Made by a program: the position numbers and the translations under genes. This document shows, one piece after another, positions 16,765 to 25,191 of a DNA stretch of 64,000 nucleotides (within the stretch, counting starts at the first letter, position 1; each line of letters opens with the position of its first letter). Origin of the DNA: CAVOHU01 sp963817885 (lineage in GTDB: Bacteria > Acidobacteriota > Vicinamibacteria > Vicinamibacterales > JAKQTR01); NCBI GenBank assembly GCA_963817885.1, contig CAWFQE010000009.1, positions 1-64,000 on the forward strand, read 5' to 3'. The notes beneath the pieces were generated by a model that had not been told where the DNA came from, made no database searches, and worked only from the letters and a program-made list of their open reading frames with translations.

Positions 16765-17919
16765 ATGTCAGTTCGAGCCAACTCCGCGATGGTCGCCATG
16801 AGTGAGACCCAGCCGGAGTCCGACCAGATCCTGCGGTTCCGCAATTCGGAGCGGCACCTGCACTGGGCGCTCGCCATCCCGTTCGTGGTCTGCTACGCCA
16901 CGGCGCTGATCCTGGTGTTCGTGTACAACCCGGCGCCGACCCGGCCCCTTCGCTGGCTGGTGTCGTGGACGCACAGGGTTTCCGGCGTGTGCCTCGCCGT
17001 GCTGCCGCTGCTCACGATCCTGCTGCACTGGCGCGACTTCAGACTTCACGTGCAGAACGTTCTCCGCGCGTGGACATGGTCCTTTGACGATGTGAAGTGG
17101 CTGTTGCTGGTCGGGCCGGCCACGTTCAGCAAGCGGATCTCGCAGCCGGATCAGGGCAAGTTCAACGCGGGCGAAAAGATCAACTTCATGGCCCAGATGT
17201 CGACCTACCCGGTCTACATCGCCACCGGCCTGCTGATCTGGTTCTCGGCCGTTCCCTACATGCCGTGGCTCGTCCACTTCTACACCGCGGCGTTCGTGGC
17301 GACGCCCCTGGTGATCGGCCACATCTTCATGGCGACGGTCAACCCGGACACCCGGGCGGGCCTGTCGGGCATGATCTCGGGACTGGTCGACCGGCACTGG
17401 GCGCGACACCACTACCGCTACTGGTACGACGAGCTCTACGGCGAGTCGGATCAGACCGAGCAGCCGGCCGGCAACGCGGAGATCGCGGCACCGGTCGCGG
17501 CGCCGTTCCTCGCCTATTCGAAGATTGCAGAGGAACCGCTGTTCATGCGGCCAGGCCGCATTCCGGGCAGCCCCGCGGATTGGCGGTTCCGGAACAAGGA
17601 AGACCTTCCTCTCGGGGACGTTTCCCCTTCAGCCCCGGCCGACGATGACGCCGATGTGCCGGCCGGGTTCCAGTCGTCTGGTCCCTCGGGTAAGAGCGCG
17701 GGCCGCGTCATCTACGAGGTGTCGCTCAATGCCGACTCGTATTTCGAGGAAGGGACGTTCGGCGCGAAAGACAAGATGGTCGCCAGGCGTAACGATCGCG
17801 CCATTCGCGAATATCGCGAGTACCTCAGGGAAGAGCTTCGTCTCGACACCGGCCGCACGGCGCCGGACTTCGATCAGGACGTTTCGGCAAGTGGCGGCGC
17901 CGGGCGGGCACGCGATTAG
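16765..17919 (+). CDS. di-heme cytochrome b (formate dehydrogenase gamma-like) with a long cytoplasmic tail
   Basis: A 384-residue membrane protein. The N-terminal ~230 residues match the FdnI/FdoI-type cytochrome b561 fold: RHLHWALAIPFVVC (helix 1, His33), SWTHRVSGVC (helix 2), LTILLHWRDF, GKFNAGEKINFMAQM (the KFNAGQK-type family signature) and PLVIGHIFMATV. The conserved His pairs could hold two b hemes. It would pass electrons between quinol and a periplasmic partner. The final ~150 residues are hydrophilic, unlike the short FdnI tail. The start is uncertain: ATG 16765 is preferred, with a second ATG at 16798. It precedes the beta-barrel and multiheme cytochrome genes on the same strand. 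Confidence 0.82.
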   Translation: MSVRANSAMVAMSETQPESDQILRFRNSERHLHWALAIPFVVCYATALILVFVYNPAPTRPLRWLVSWTHRVSGVCLAVLPLLTILLHWRDFRLHVQNVLRAWTWSFDDVKWLLLVGPATFSKRISQPDQGKFNAGEKINFMAQMSTYPVYIATGLLIWFSAVPYMPWLVHFYTAAFVATPLVIGHIFMATVNPDTRAGLSGMISGLVDRHWARHHYRYWYDELYGESDQTEQPAGNAEIAAPVAAPFLAYSKIAEEPLFMRPGRIPGSPADWRFRNKEDLPLGDVSPSAPADDDADVPAGFQSSGPSGKSAGRVIYEVSLNADSYFEEGTFGAKDKMVARRNDRAIREYREYLREELRLDTGRTAPDFDQDVSASGGAGRARD

Positions 17920-18024
17920 GCGTCCGCGTCCGTGCAGGCTGTTCACGTACAACATCGACTTGCATCAGCCGGCTGCCGCTCCTGCCATCCGAATGGCAGC
18001 CCCTGATGAAATCCGGAGCCCCCC

Positions 18025-19365
18025 ATGCGACCACATCTCGTTCTGACCTCACTTCTCGCCACCTGTGCCCTGCTCTACGGGGCACATCCTGCTTCAGCCC
18101 AGTCGGTGGCGACCGCGTCGTCGACGATTCCGGCGTGGGCCCGCGTGTCATTCTTTGCCCAGAGCGCGACGACCACCCAGACCGGCGGCGTCTCGACGTC
18201 CTACAACGAGCTGGTCACCAACGTCAGCGCCGAGTCCGCCCACAGTGACGCCTCGGGATTCGAATACGGCGTCAATTTCCGGTACGCGGGCTACCCGTCG
18301 TCGCAGGGCCGAAGCTCCCGTGTCTCGATCTACGACGGGTACATCGGGCAGCGCCTGCTGGACGGAAACCTGCTCGTGCGGGTCGGCCAGCTGTGGCTCA
18401 ATGATCTCGGGGCACTCGGATCGGTCGGCGGCGCGCAGGTGGAGTACCACCAGGGCTCGACAACCAAGGGCACGCGCGTGCGCGTCGGCCTGTTCGGGGG
18501 GGTCGAGCCGAAGATCCTCGACGCCGGCTATCTCCCGGACATCAAGAAGTTCGGCGGCTACATCGCGATCGAGTCGTCCGACATGCGCCGCCACGCGATC
18601 GGGTACGTCTCGGTGCACAACCAGGGCCTGGTCGAACGGTCGGTCATCAGCCTCACCAACTACGTGCCCGTGCGCAAGCGCCTGTATGTCTACCAGGTCG
18701 CCGAGTTCGATCTCTCGGGACCAGGCGGGCAGGGGAAAGGCGGGCTGACGTACTTCTTCGCGAACGCGCGGCTGATGGTCACCGACGCCGTCGAGCTCCA
18801 GGGAATCTTCCACCACGGCCGCTCGATCGACGTCCGATCGATCACCGACGACATGCGCAACGGCCGGCCGGTCAATCCCAAGAGCCTGGAAGGGCTGATG
18901 TACGAGTCGTACGGCGGGCGGCTGACGGTGCGCGTCTTGAAGAACCTGCGCGTGTTCGGCGGCTACACGAAGGACAAGAACAACCAGGATGACATCAAGA
19001 CCGATCGCCTCACCTTCGGCCTGTATTCGTCCAACGTGTTCGGGACCGGCGTGGACCTCAACGTCACCGACAACCGCATGAAGCGCGGGACGGCCTCGTC
19101 GTGGGACTCGTGGTACGTGTCGCTCGGCAGGAGCTTCGGCAACCGGGTCTACGTCACGGCCGACTACAACACGTCGCTGTCGGTGCTGCAGTTCGTGAGG
19201 TTCGACGGCATCGTCATCGAGACCCGGCCGAACACCCAGCGCTTCGGGCTTTCCGGCATGGTGAACCTCGGGCGCCTGCTGGCGCTGCAGTTCACCGGCG
19301 AGCACACGAAAGACCAGACCTACTCGGAGAACCGCTTCCTGACGGGCCTGGTGTTCCGCTTCTAA
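18025..19365 (+). CDS. outer-membrane beta-barrel protein, candidate porin of an electron conduit
   Basis: A 446-residue protein with a clear signal peptide (LLATCALLYGAHPASAQS). The rest is made of alternating amphipathic strands rich in Gly, Tyr, Val and Arg (for example RVRVGLFGGVEPKILDAGYL, GRLTVRVLKNLRVFGGYTKD). It ends in FLTGLVFRF, with the C-terminal Phe typical of barrels handled by BamA. No CXXCH motif is present and I do not recognise a named family. The gene lies 105 bases after the cytochrome b gene and upstream of the giant cytochrome, so a pore through which the cytochrome passes electrons is plausible but inferred. Confidence 0.78.
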   Translation: MRPHLVLTSLLATCALLYGAHPASAQSVATASSTIPAWARVSFFAQSATTTQTGGVSTSYNELVTNVSAESAHSDASGFEYGVNFRYAGYPSSQGRSSRVSIYDGYIGQRLLDGNLLVRVGQLWLNDLGALGSVGGAQVEYHQGSTTKGTRVRVGLFGGVEPKILDAGYLPDIKKFGGYIAIESSDMRRHAIGYVSVHNQGLVERSVISLTNYVPVRKRLYVYQVAEFDLSGPGGQGKGGLTYFFANARLMVTDAVELQGIFHHGRSIDVRSITDDMRNGRPVNPKSLEGLMYESYGGRLTVRVLKNLRVFGGYTKDKNNQDDIKTDRLTFGLYSSNVFGTGVDLNVTDNRMKRGTASSWDSWYVSLGRSFGNRVYVTADYNTSLSVLQFVRFDGIVIETRPNTQRFGLSGMVNLGRLLALQFTGEHTKDQTYSENRFLTGLVFRF

Positions 19366-19375
19366 TCCCGGCGAT

Positions 19376-19466
19376 CGGTTGAGTCGAGTACACGCCGGGA
19401 ATGTAGCGCGTGGGCTTCAAGCCCGCGTGCCCTGGGCTCACGAGTTCAATACAAGTGAGCCCCGGG
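19376..19466. repeat. about 90-bp dispersed repeat, copy 2 (inverted relative to 12905-12994)
   Basis: It starts CGGTTGAGTCGAG and runs through GCGCGTGGGCTTCAAGCCCG, CGTGCCCTGGGCTCACGAGT and TCAATACAAGTGAGCCCCGG. It is the reverse complement of copy 1 with few mismatches. The centre is a palindrome (GTGGGCTTCAAGCCCGC). It begins ten bases after the beta-barrel stop and could also act as a terminator. Confidence 0.8.
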
Positions 19467-19596
19467 ATTAGACGATATATCCGCTGTCAGCTTCCTCGTC
19501 GGACCGGGGCCGTATCGGGTCCCCGAGAGGCGGTGGAGCGGCAATCATTTCCAGAGGGTTCTGGACGGGCGCGCGCGCGCCAGTCCAGGAGGCACC

Positions 19597-22500
19597 ATGA
19601 CGGTTACCGGGCGGCGAGCGATGTGGAAGGCGTGGGCGGGACATTGGAGCATCGGTCTCCTGATTTGTGCGAGCGTGATTGGCAGCGCGTCCGTCGCGCG
19701 GGCTCAGGCAGGTCAATGGGTTGCTCCAGGCCCGCTGGCCAAGGCTCACACACAGTTCTCCGGATTCGAGAACTGCGGGAAGTGCCACTCCCCTCGCGGC
19801 CAGACGATGAAGGACTTGTGCCTGGCGTGCCACAAGCCCATTGCGGATCGCATCGATCGAAAAGTCGGCGTGCACCGCAACGTGAAGAACGACTGCCGGC
19901 CGTGTCACCTCGAGCACCGCGGCGCCGACGGGGACTTGCGGCCATTCAACCAGGCCGCCTTCGATCACGCCGCCGAGACCGGGTTCGCCCTCGAGGGGCG
20001 CCACGCCACGTTTGCGCGGGAGTGTGCTCGCTGCCACAAGACCCGTTCGTTCCTGAACCTGCCGACCACCTGCGTGGGCTGCCACGCCGACAGCCACAAG
20101 CCATCGCTCGGAACCGAGTGCAGCAAGTGCCACTCCGTCGCGACGCCGTTCAAGCAGACGCGCACCCAGTTCGACCACACGAAGGCCGCCTTCGCGCTCG
20201 CCGGAGCCCACCAGCGCGTCGACTGCCTCAAGTGCCACGTCAACAAGGTGTACAAGGGCCTGAAGTTCGCCCGCTGCGTGGACTGCCACCGGAGCCCCCA
20301 TCGTCAGCCCTTCGCGCCCGAGGCGTGCACGACGTGCCACTCGAACGAGACGTGGAAGGCGACGAAGATCGATCACGCGCGGACGAAGTTCGCACTCAAG
20401 GGCAAGCACGCGGAGCTGGCCTGCGCGAAGTGCCACGTCCAGTCGCCGATCAAGGCCGCCCTGAAGTTCGAGCGCTGCTCGACGTGCCACCAGGATCCGC
20501 ACAAGGGCACGTTCAAGCAGGACTGCAACGCCTGCCACAACGAGACGGGATTCCGCCGCGCGAACTTCGATCACGACAAGACCACGAAGTTCCCGCTGAC
20601 CGGCAAGCACGCCGAGTCGCTGGAATGCGTCAAGTGCCACAAGAACGTCACGCTCGGCGCGAGGATGCCGAGCAAGCTGGTCGACTTCCGCGGCCTGTCG
20701 ACCGCCTGCGTGTCGTGCCACGCGGACGTCCACAAGACGGAGCTCGGAGCGAAGTGCGACAGCTGCCACAGCCCGGCGACCTTCAAGCTACCCGGCTTCA
20801 AGCACCCCCGGCTTCCCGAGTTCTTCGGGGGCCAGCACCAGAACGTGGCGTGCGCTGCCTGCCACATCATCCAGGTGCCCGGAGAACCCAAGCGGGTGGC
20901 CGCGTCGATTGACGCGTGGACGTTCAAGAACAAGCCGACCTTCTGCTCCTCGTGCCACGCCGACGTCCACCTCGGCCAGCTCGGAACCGCGTGCGAGAAG
21001 TGCCACACCATCGAGGCGGTGAAATTCGCCCCGGCCCTGTTCACCCACGCGAAGGCAAGCTTCCAGCTGACGGGCAAACACGAGACCGTCGAGTGCGGCA
21101 AGTGCCACAAGTCGGAGACCGGCACGTTCCCCTCGGGCCAGGGGACGGCGGTCCGCCTGAAGGGCCTGGCGACGACGTGCGTGTCGTGCCACAAGGACCA
21201 GCACCTCGGTCAGCTCGGCAGCAAGTGCGACACCTGCCACACGACGGCCGGATTCAAGCTCCCGGCCTACACGCACGTTCCGCGGAAGGATTTCTTCGTC
21301 GGCAAGCACGACACCAAGGAGTGCGCGAAGTGCCACAAGGTCGAGGAAGGCGACTTCCCGGCCGGACGAGGCAAGACGATCCGATACAAGGGATCGAAGG
21401 GTGTCTGTGCGAGCTGCCACGCCGACGACAAACACCATGGCGCATTGGGCCGGGTGTGCGACACCTGTCACACGCCGAACGGGTGGAAATCGATTTCGCG
21501 GGCGTTCCACAAAGTCGGCGTGTTCCCGCTCGAGGGACGCCACCTCACCATCGAGTGCGCCGCGTGCCATTGGAACGGGACGATCAAGGGGACGCCGACC
21601 GCCTGCGAAGAGTGCCACTGGTCGCGCCGGCAGGACGATCGGTACCAGACGCGCCTGGGCATCGAGTGCGGCAAGTGCCACCGGCCGACGTCATGGACCG
21701 CGGTGAACTGGAACCACGGCGGCATGACCGGTGTCCAGCTCACGGCGGCGCACCGCGCGCTCGGGTGCGAGGGATGTCACAAGGCCCAGAACTTCACCGC
21801 GAGCAGCGTGTTGTGCATGTCGTGCCACGCGAACGACTACAGGAGGACGCTGAGCCCGTCCCATCAGGCCGCAGGATTCCCGACCACGTGCGAGGCCTGC
21901 CACCTGACGTCCCAGACGCAGTGGTCCCAGGCCAAGTTCGACCACCAGGCCACGTATCCGCTGGTCGGGGCTCACGCGATGCAGCCGTGTGCCTCGTGCC
22001 ACAAGAACAGCGTGTACCAGGGCACGTCGACCGATTGCTACAGCTGCCACAAGGCGGACTACGACCGCTCGCAGAACCCGAGTCACGCGGCCGCCGGGTT
22101 CCCGACCACCTGCATTTCGTGCCACCAGAACTCCGATCCCGACTGGCACGGCCGGTTGTTCAACCACAGCCTGGTGTTCCCGCTGGCGGGCGTGCACACG
22201 ACGCAAGCCTGCATCGCGTGCCACAAGAACGGCGTCTACAAGGGGACGCCCACCGATTGCTACGGGTGCCACAAGACGGACTACGAGCGCACGCAGAACC
22301 CGAACCACGTGGCGGCCGGCTTCGCCACCTCGTGCGAGGGCTGCCATCGCTTCACCGATTCGGACTGGCATGCCTCGCCGTTCAACCACAACCTGGTGTT
22401 CCAGTTGCCGGGCGTGCATGCCACGCAGCCCTGCACAACGTGCCACAAGAACGGCGTCTACAAGGGCACGTCGCGCGAGTGCTACAGCTGCCACAAGACC

Positions 22501-24783
22501 AACTACGACCAGACGAAGAACCCCAATCACCAGTCAGCCGGGTTCTCCACGACCTGCGACATCTGTCATCGCATGGCCGATCCCGACTGGCACACCACGT
22601 TCAATCACAGCAACGTCTACCCGCTGGTCGGGCTGCACGGGACGCAGGATTGCTCGGCGTGCCACAAGAATGGCATTTACAAGGGCACGTCGACCGACTG
22701 CTACAGCTGCCACAAGCCGAACTACGACCAGTCGAAGAACCCGAACCACGCCGCGGCAGGCTTCCCGACCACTTGCGCGCAGTGCCACAACCCGGCGTCG
22801 GCGACCTGGACGGCGAACTTCAACCACAACTCCGTGTTCCAGCTGGTCGGCGTCCACGCGACACAGGCCTGCACGTCATGCCACAAGAACGGTGTCTACG
22901 GGGGCACGCCGCGTGACTGTTACGGCTGTCATCGCACCAACTACGAGCAGTCGCAGAATCCCAGCCACCTCGGGGCGGGCTTCTCGACCCAGTGCGATTC
23001 GTGCCACAAGCCCACCGATCCGAACTGGCACACGACGTTCAACCACTCGCAGTTCTTCCAGCTGGCTGGAACGCACGCGACCCAGCCTTGCGCGGCGTGC
23101 CACAAGAACGGGGTCTACAAGGGCACGCCCCGAGACTGCTACAGCTGTCACAAGCCCGATTACGACCAGACGAAGAACCCGAATCACGTCGCAGCGGGGT
23201 TCCCGACCGCGTGCGAGTCGTGTCACAACTCTTCGTCGGCGACGTGGACTGCGAGCTTCAACCACAACGCGTTCTTCCAGCTGGTCGGAACGCATGCGAC
23301 CCAGGCGTGCTCGGCGTGCCACGTCAACGGGGTCTACAAGGGCACTCCGCGCGACTGCTACAGCTGCCACAAGGCGAACTACGACCAGTCGAAGAACCCG
23401 AACCACGCGGCGGCCGGGTTCGCGACGACCTGCGACTCGTGCCACAACCCGGCGTCACCGACCTGGACCGCGAGCTTCAACCACGCGACGACGTTCGCCC
23501 TGGTGGGCGTGCATGCCACCCAGCCGTGCTCGGCGTGCCACATCAACAACGTCTACAAGGGCACGCCACGCATCTGCTACGGCTGCCACAAGGCGAACTA
23601 CGACCAGTCGAAGAACCCGAACCACGCGGCGGCCGGGTTCGCGACGACGTGCGATTCGTGCCACAACCCGGCTTCGGCGACCTGGACCGCGAGCTTCAAC
23701 CACAATGCCGTGTACCAGCTGGTCGGGACACACGCCACCCAGCCATGCACGGCGTGCCATGTCAACAACGTCTACAAGGGCACGCCGACGGTCTGCTACG
23801 GCTGCCACAAGGCGAACTACGACCAGTCGAAGAATCCCAATCACGCGGCGGCGGGATTCCCGACAACGTGCGATTCGTGCCACAACCCGTCGTCGGCAAC
23901 CTGGGTGTCGAGCTTCAACCACGCGACGACGTTCGCCCTGGTGGGCGTCCACGCCACGCAGCCGTGCACGGCGTGCCACATCAACAATGTCTACAAGGGC
24001 ACGCCTCGGATCTGCTACGGCTGCCACAAGGCGAACTACGATCAGTCGAAGAATCCGAACCACGCGGCGGCAGGGTTCCCGACGACCTGCGAGCAGTGTC
24101 ACAGCCCGTCGGCGGCAACCTGGACCGCGTCGTTCAATCACGCGGCGGTCTACGCGCTGGTCGGCGTGCACGCCACCCAGCCGTGCACGGCGTGCCACAT
24201 CAACAACGTCTACGCGGGCACGCCGACGGCCTGCTACGGCTGCCACAAGGCCAACTACGACCAGTCGAAGAACCCGGCTCACGCGGCAGCAGGATTCCCG
24301 ACCACCTGCGACACGTGCCACAACCCGGCATCGGCAACCTGGGTGTCGAGCTTCAACCACACGTCGGTCTTCCCGTTGCTCGGGCGCCACCTGACGGCGC
24401 CGTGCGCGCAGTGCCACGTCAACAACGTCTACAAGGGCACGCCGCACGACTGCTACTCGTGCCATGTGGCCGCTTACAACGCCACGACCAGTCCGAACCA
24501 CCGCGGAGCAGGGTTCCCGACGACCTGCGAGGCGTGCCACCTGGCATCCGACTCGTCGTTCACGCTGGGCCGGTTCACGCATACGGCATTCCCGATCTCT
24601 TCGGGCCGGCATTCGGGCAACGCGTGCTCGGTGTGTCACACCGACCCGAACAACTACAAGGTGTTCAACTGCCTGGTCGGCTGCCACTCGAAGGCCACGA
24701 CGGACAGCCACCACGTTGGGCGGGCCGGATATCGATATGATTCCACGGCCTGCTACAGCTGTCATCCGAGGGGAAGCTCATAG
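19597..24783 (+). CDS. giant secreted multiheme c-type cytochrome, 69 heme motifs
   Basis: A 1,728-residue protein with a signal peptide (LLICASVIGSASVARAQA), so it is exported and heme-loaded in the periplasm. I count 68 CXXCH motifs plus one CX3CH (CLVGCH, near residue 1690), 69 covalent heme sites in all. The N-terminal half (to about residue 795) has irregular doubled CXXCH motifs like cytochrome c3/c7-type proteins. The C-terminal half is 12 tandem ~73-residue units, each with three CXXCH motifs (a CYSCH or CYGCH motif at the centre), KANYDQSKNPNHAAAGF and a FNH...GVHATQP stretch supplying distal His ligands. No membrane anchor or sorting signal is seen. It probably acts in long-range electron transfer, at or beyond the outer membrane. 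Confidence 0.95.
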   Translation: MTVTGRRAMWKAWAGHWSIGLLICASVIGSASVARAQAGQWVAPGPLAKAHTQFSGFENCGKCHSPRGQTMKDLCLACHKPIADRIDRKVGVHRNVKNDCRPCHLEHRGADGDLRPFNQAAFDHAAETGFALEGRHATFARECARCHKTRSFLNLPTTCVGCHADSHKPSLGTECSKCHSVATPFKQTRTQFDHTKAAFALAGAHQRVDCLKCHVNKVYKGLKFARCVDCHRSPHRQPFAPEACTTCHSNETWKATKIDHARTKFALKGKHAELACAKCHVQSPIKAALKFERCSTCHQDPHKGTFKQDCNACHNETGFRRANFDHDKTTKFPLTGKHAESLECVKCHKNVTLGARMPSKLVDFRGLSTACVSCHADVHKTELGAKCDSCHSPATFKLPGFKHPRLPEFFGGQHQNVACAACHIIQVPGEPKRVAASIDAWTFKNKPTFCSSCHADVHLGQLGTACEKCHTIEAVKFAPALFTHAKASFQLTGKHETVECGKCHKSETGTFPSGQGTAVRLKGLATTCVSCHKDQHLGQLGSKCDTCHTTAGFKLPAYTHVPRKDFFVGKHDTKECAKCHKVEEGDFPAGRGKTIRYKGSKGVCASCHADDKHHGALGRVCDTCHTPNGWKSISRAFHKVGVFPLEGRHLTIECAACHWNGTIKGTPTACEECHWSRRQDDRYQTRLGIECGKCHRPTSWTAVNWNHGGMTGVQLTAAHRALGCEGCHKAQNFTASSVLCMSCHANDYRRTLSPSHQAAGFPTTCEACHLTSQTQWSQAKFDHQATYPLVGAHAMQPCASCHKNSVYQGTSTDCYSCHKADYDRSQNPSHAAAGFPTTCISCHQNSDPDWHGRLFNHSLVFPLAGVHTTQACIACHKNGVYKGTPTDCYGCHKTDYERTQNPNHVAAGFATSCEGCHRFTDSDWHASPFNHNLVFQLPGVHATQPCTTCHKNGVYKGTSRECYSCHKTNYDQTKNPNHQSAGFSTTCDICHRMADPDWHTTFNHSNVYPLVGLHGTQDCSACHKNGIYKGTSTDCYSCHKPNYDQSKNPNHAAAGFPTTCAQCHNPASATWTANFNHNSVFQLVGVHATQACTSCHKNGVYGGTPRDCYGCHRTNYEQSQNPSHLGAGFSTQCDSCHKPTDPNWHTTFNHSQFFQLAGTHATQPCAACHKNGVYKGTPRDCYSCHKPDYDQTKNPNHVAAGFPTACESCHNSSSATWTASFNHNAFFQLVGTHATQACSACHVNGVYKGTPRDCYSCHKANYDQSKNPNHAAAGFATTCDSCHNPASPTWTASFNHATTFALVGVHATQPCSACHINNVYKGTPRICYGCHKANYDQSKNPNHAAAGFATTCDSCHNPASATWTASFNHNAVYQLVGTHATQPCTACHVNNVYKGTPTVCYGCHKANYDQSKNPNHAAAGFPTTCDSCHNPSSATWVSSFNHATTFALVGVHATQPCTACHINNVYKGTPRICYGCHKANYDQSKNPNHAAAGFPTTCEQCHSPSAATWTASFNHAAVYALVGVHATQPCTACHINNVYAGTPTACYGCHKANYDQSKNPAHAAAGFPTTCDTCHNPASATWVSSFNHTSVFPLLGRHLTAPCAQCHVNNVYKGTPHDCYSCHVAAYNATTSPNHRGAGFPTTCEACHLASDSSFTLGRFTHTAFPISSGRHSGNACSVCHTDPNNYKVFNCLVGCHSKATTDSHHVGRAGYRYDSTACYSCHPRGSS
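21988..24615 (+). repeat. 12 tandem units of about 219 bp inside the cytochrome gene
   Basis: The units encode residues ~798-1673 of the giant cytochrome. Internal units (about 23300-24300) are the most alike at DNA level: AAGGCGAACTACGACCAGTC, GAAGAACCCGAACCACGCGG and GTCTACAAGGGCACGCC recur with few changes. The outer units are more diverged. This is the pattern expected from recent unequal crossing-over in the middle of the array. Confidence 0.9.
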
Positions 24784-25191
24784 ACAGGACGAGGCGACAG
24801 TAGAGGATGGCCTGGCAGGATCGCCACCGGTGCTGATGCGCGGGAGCAGGACATGGCGCCGGACACACGCGATGGACGGGCAGCGAGCGGACGGCTGAGG
24901 TCTGGCGCCCGGGGGCTTGGGGGCTCTCCGGCGTGCTGACACGGCCGGGGGCGGGCAGGCGATGCAACGTCGCCAGCCCGCCCGAAGTTCATCAGGGCTG
25001 TGCAGGCGGGAGGCCTGGCATCCCCGGTCGCGGGAAGCCTGGTCCGGATTTCACTGGGAAGACGGTGTCAAATGGGCCGGAAATGTCTTAGGATGGAAGA
25101 AAGGCACACATCTGATACCCGCGCCGCAGGGGCCAGGTGACGCTGTCACGGCGAAGCGGCAACCAGAGAGGCACGTCCGGAGGGCCGGCTC
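24784..25191. other. non-coding region between the cytochrome and cyclase genes
   Basis: About 400 bases in which I see no supported gene. The cyclase promoter is presumably here. There is no strong hairpin directly after the cytochrome stop. Confidence 0.5.

Noticed and set aside
20916..22916. Long +1-frame reading frame inside the giant cytochrome
   Set aside because: Out-of-frame repeat of the heme array. It has no CXXCH motif, while the main frame has 69.
21988..24615. Tandem array considered as CRISPR or minisatellite
   Set aside because: The 219-bp units are coding, in frame and contain the heme motifs.
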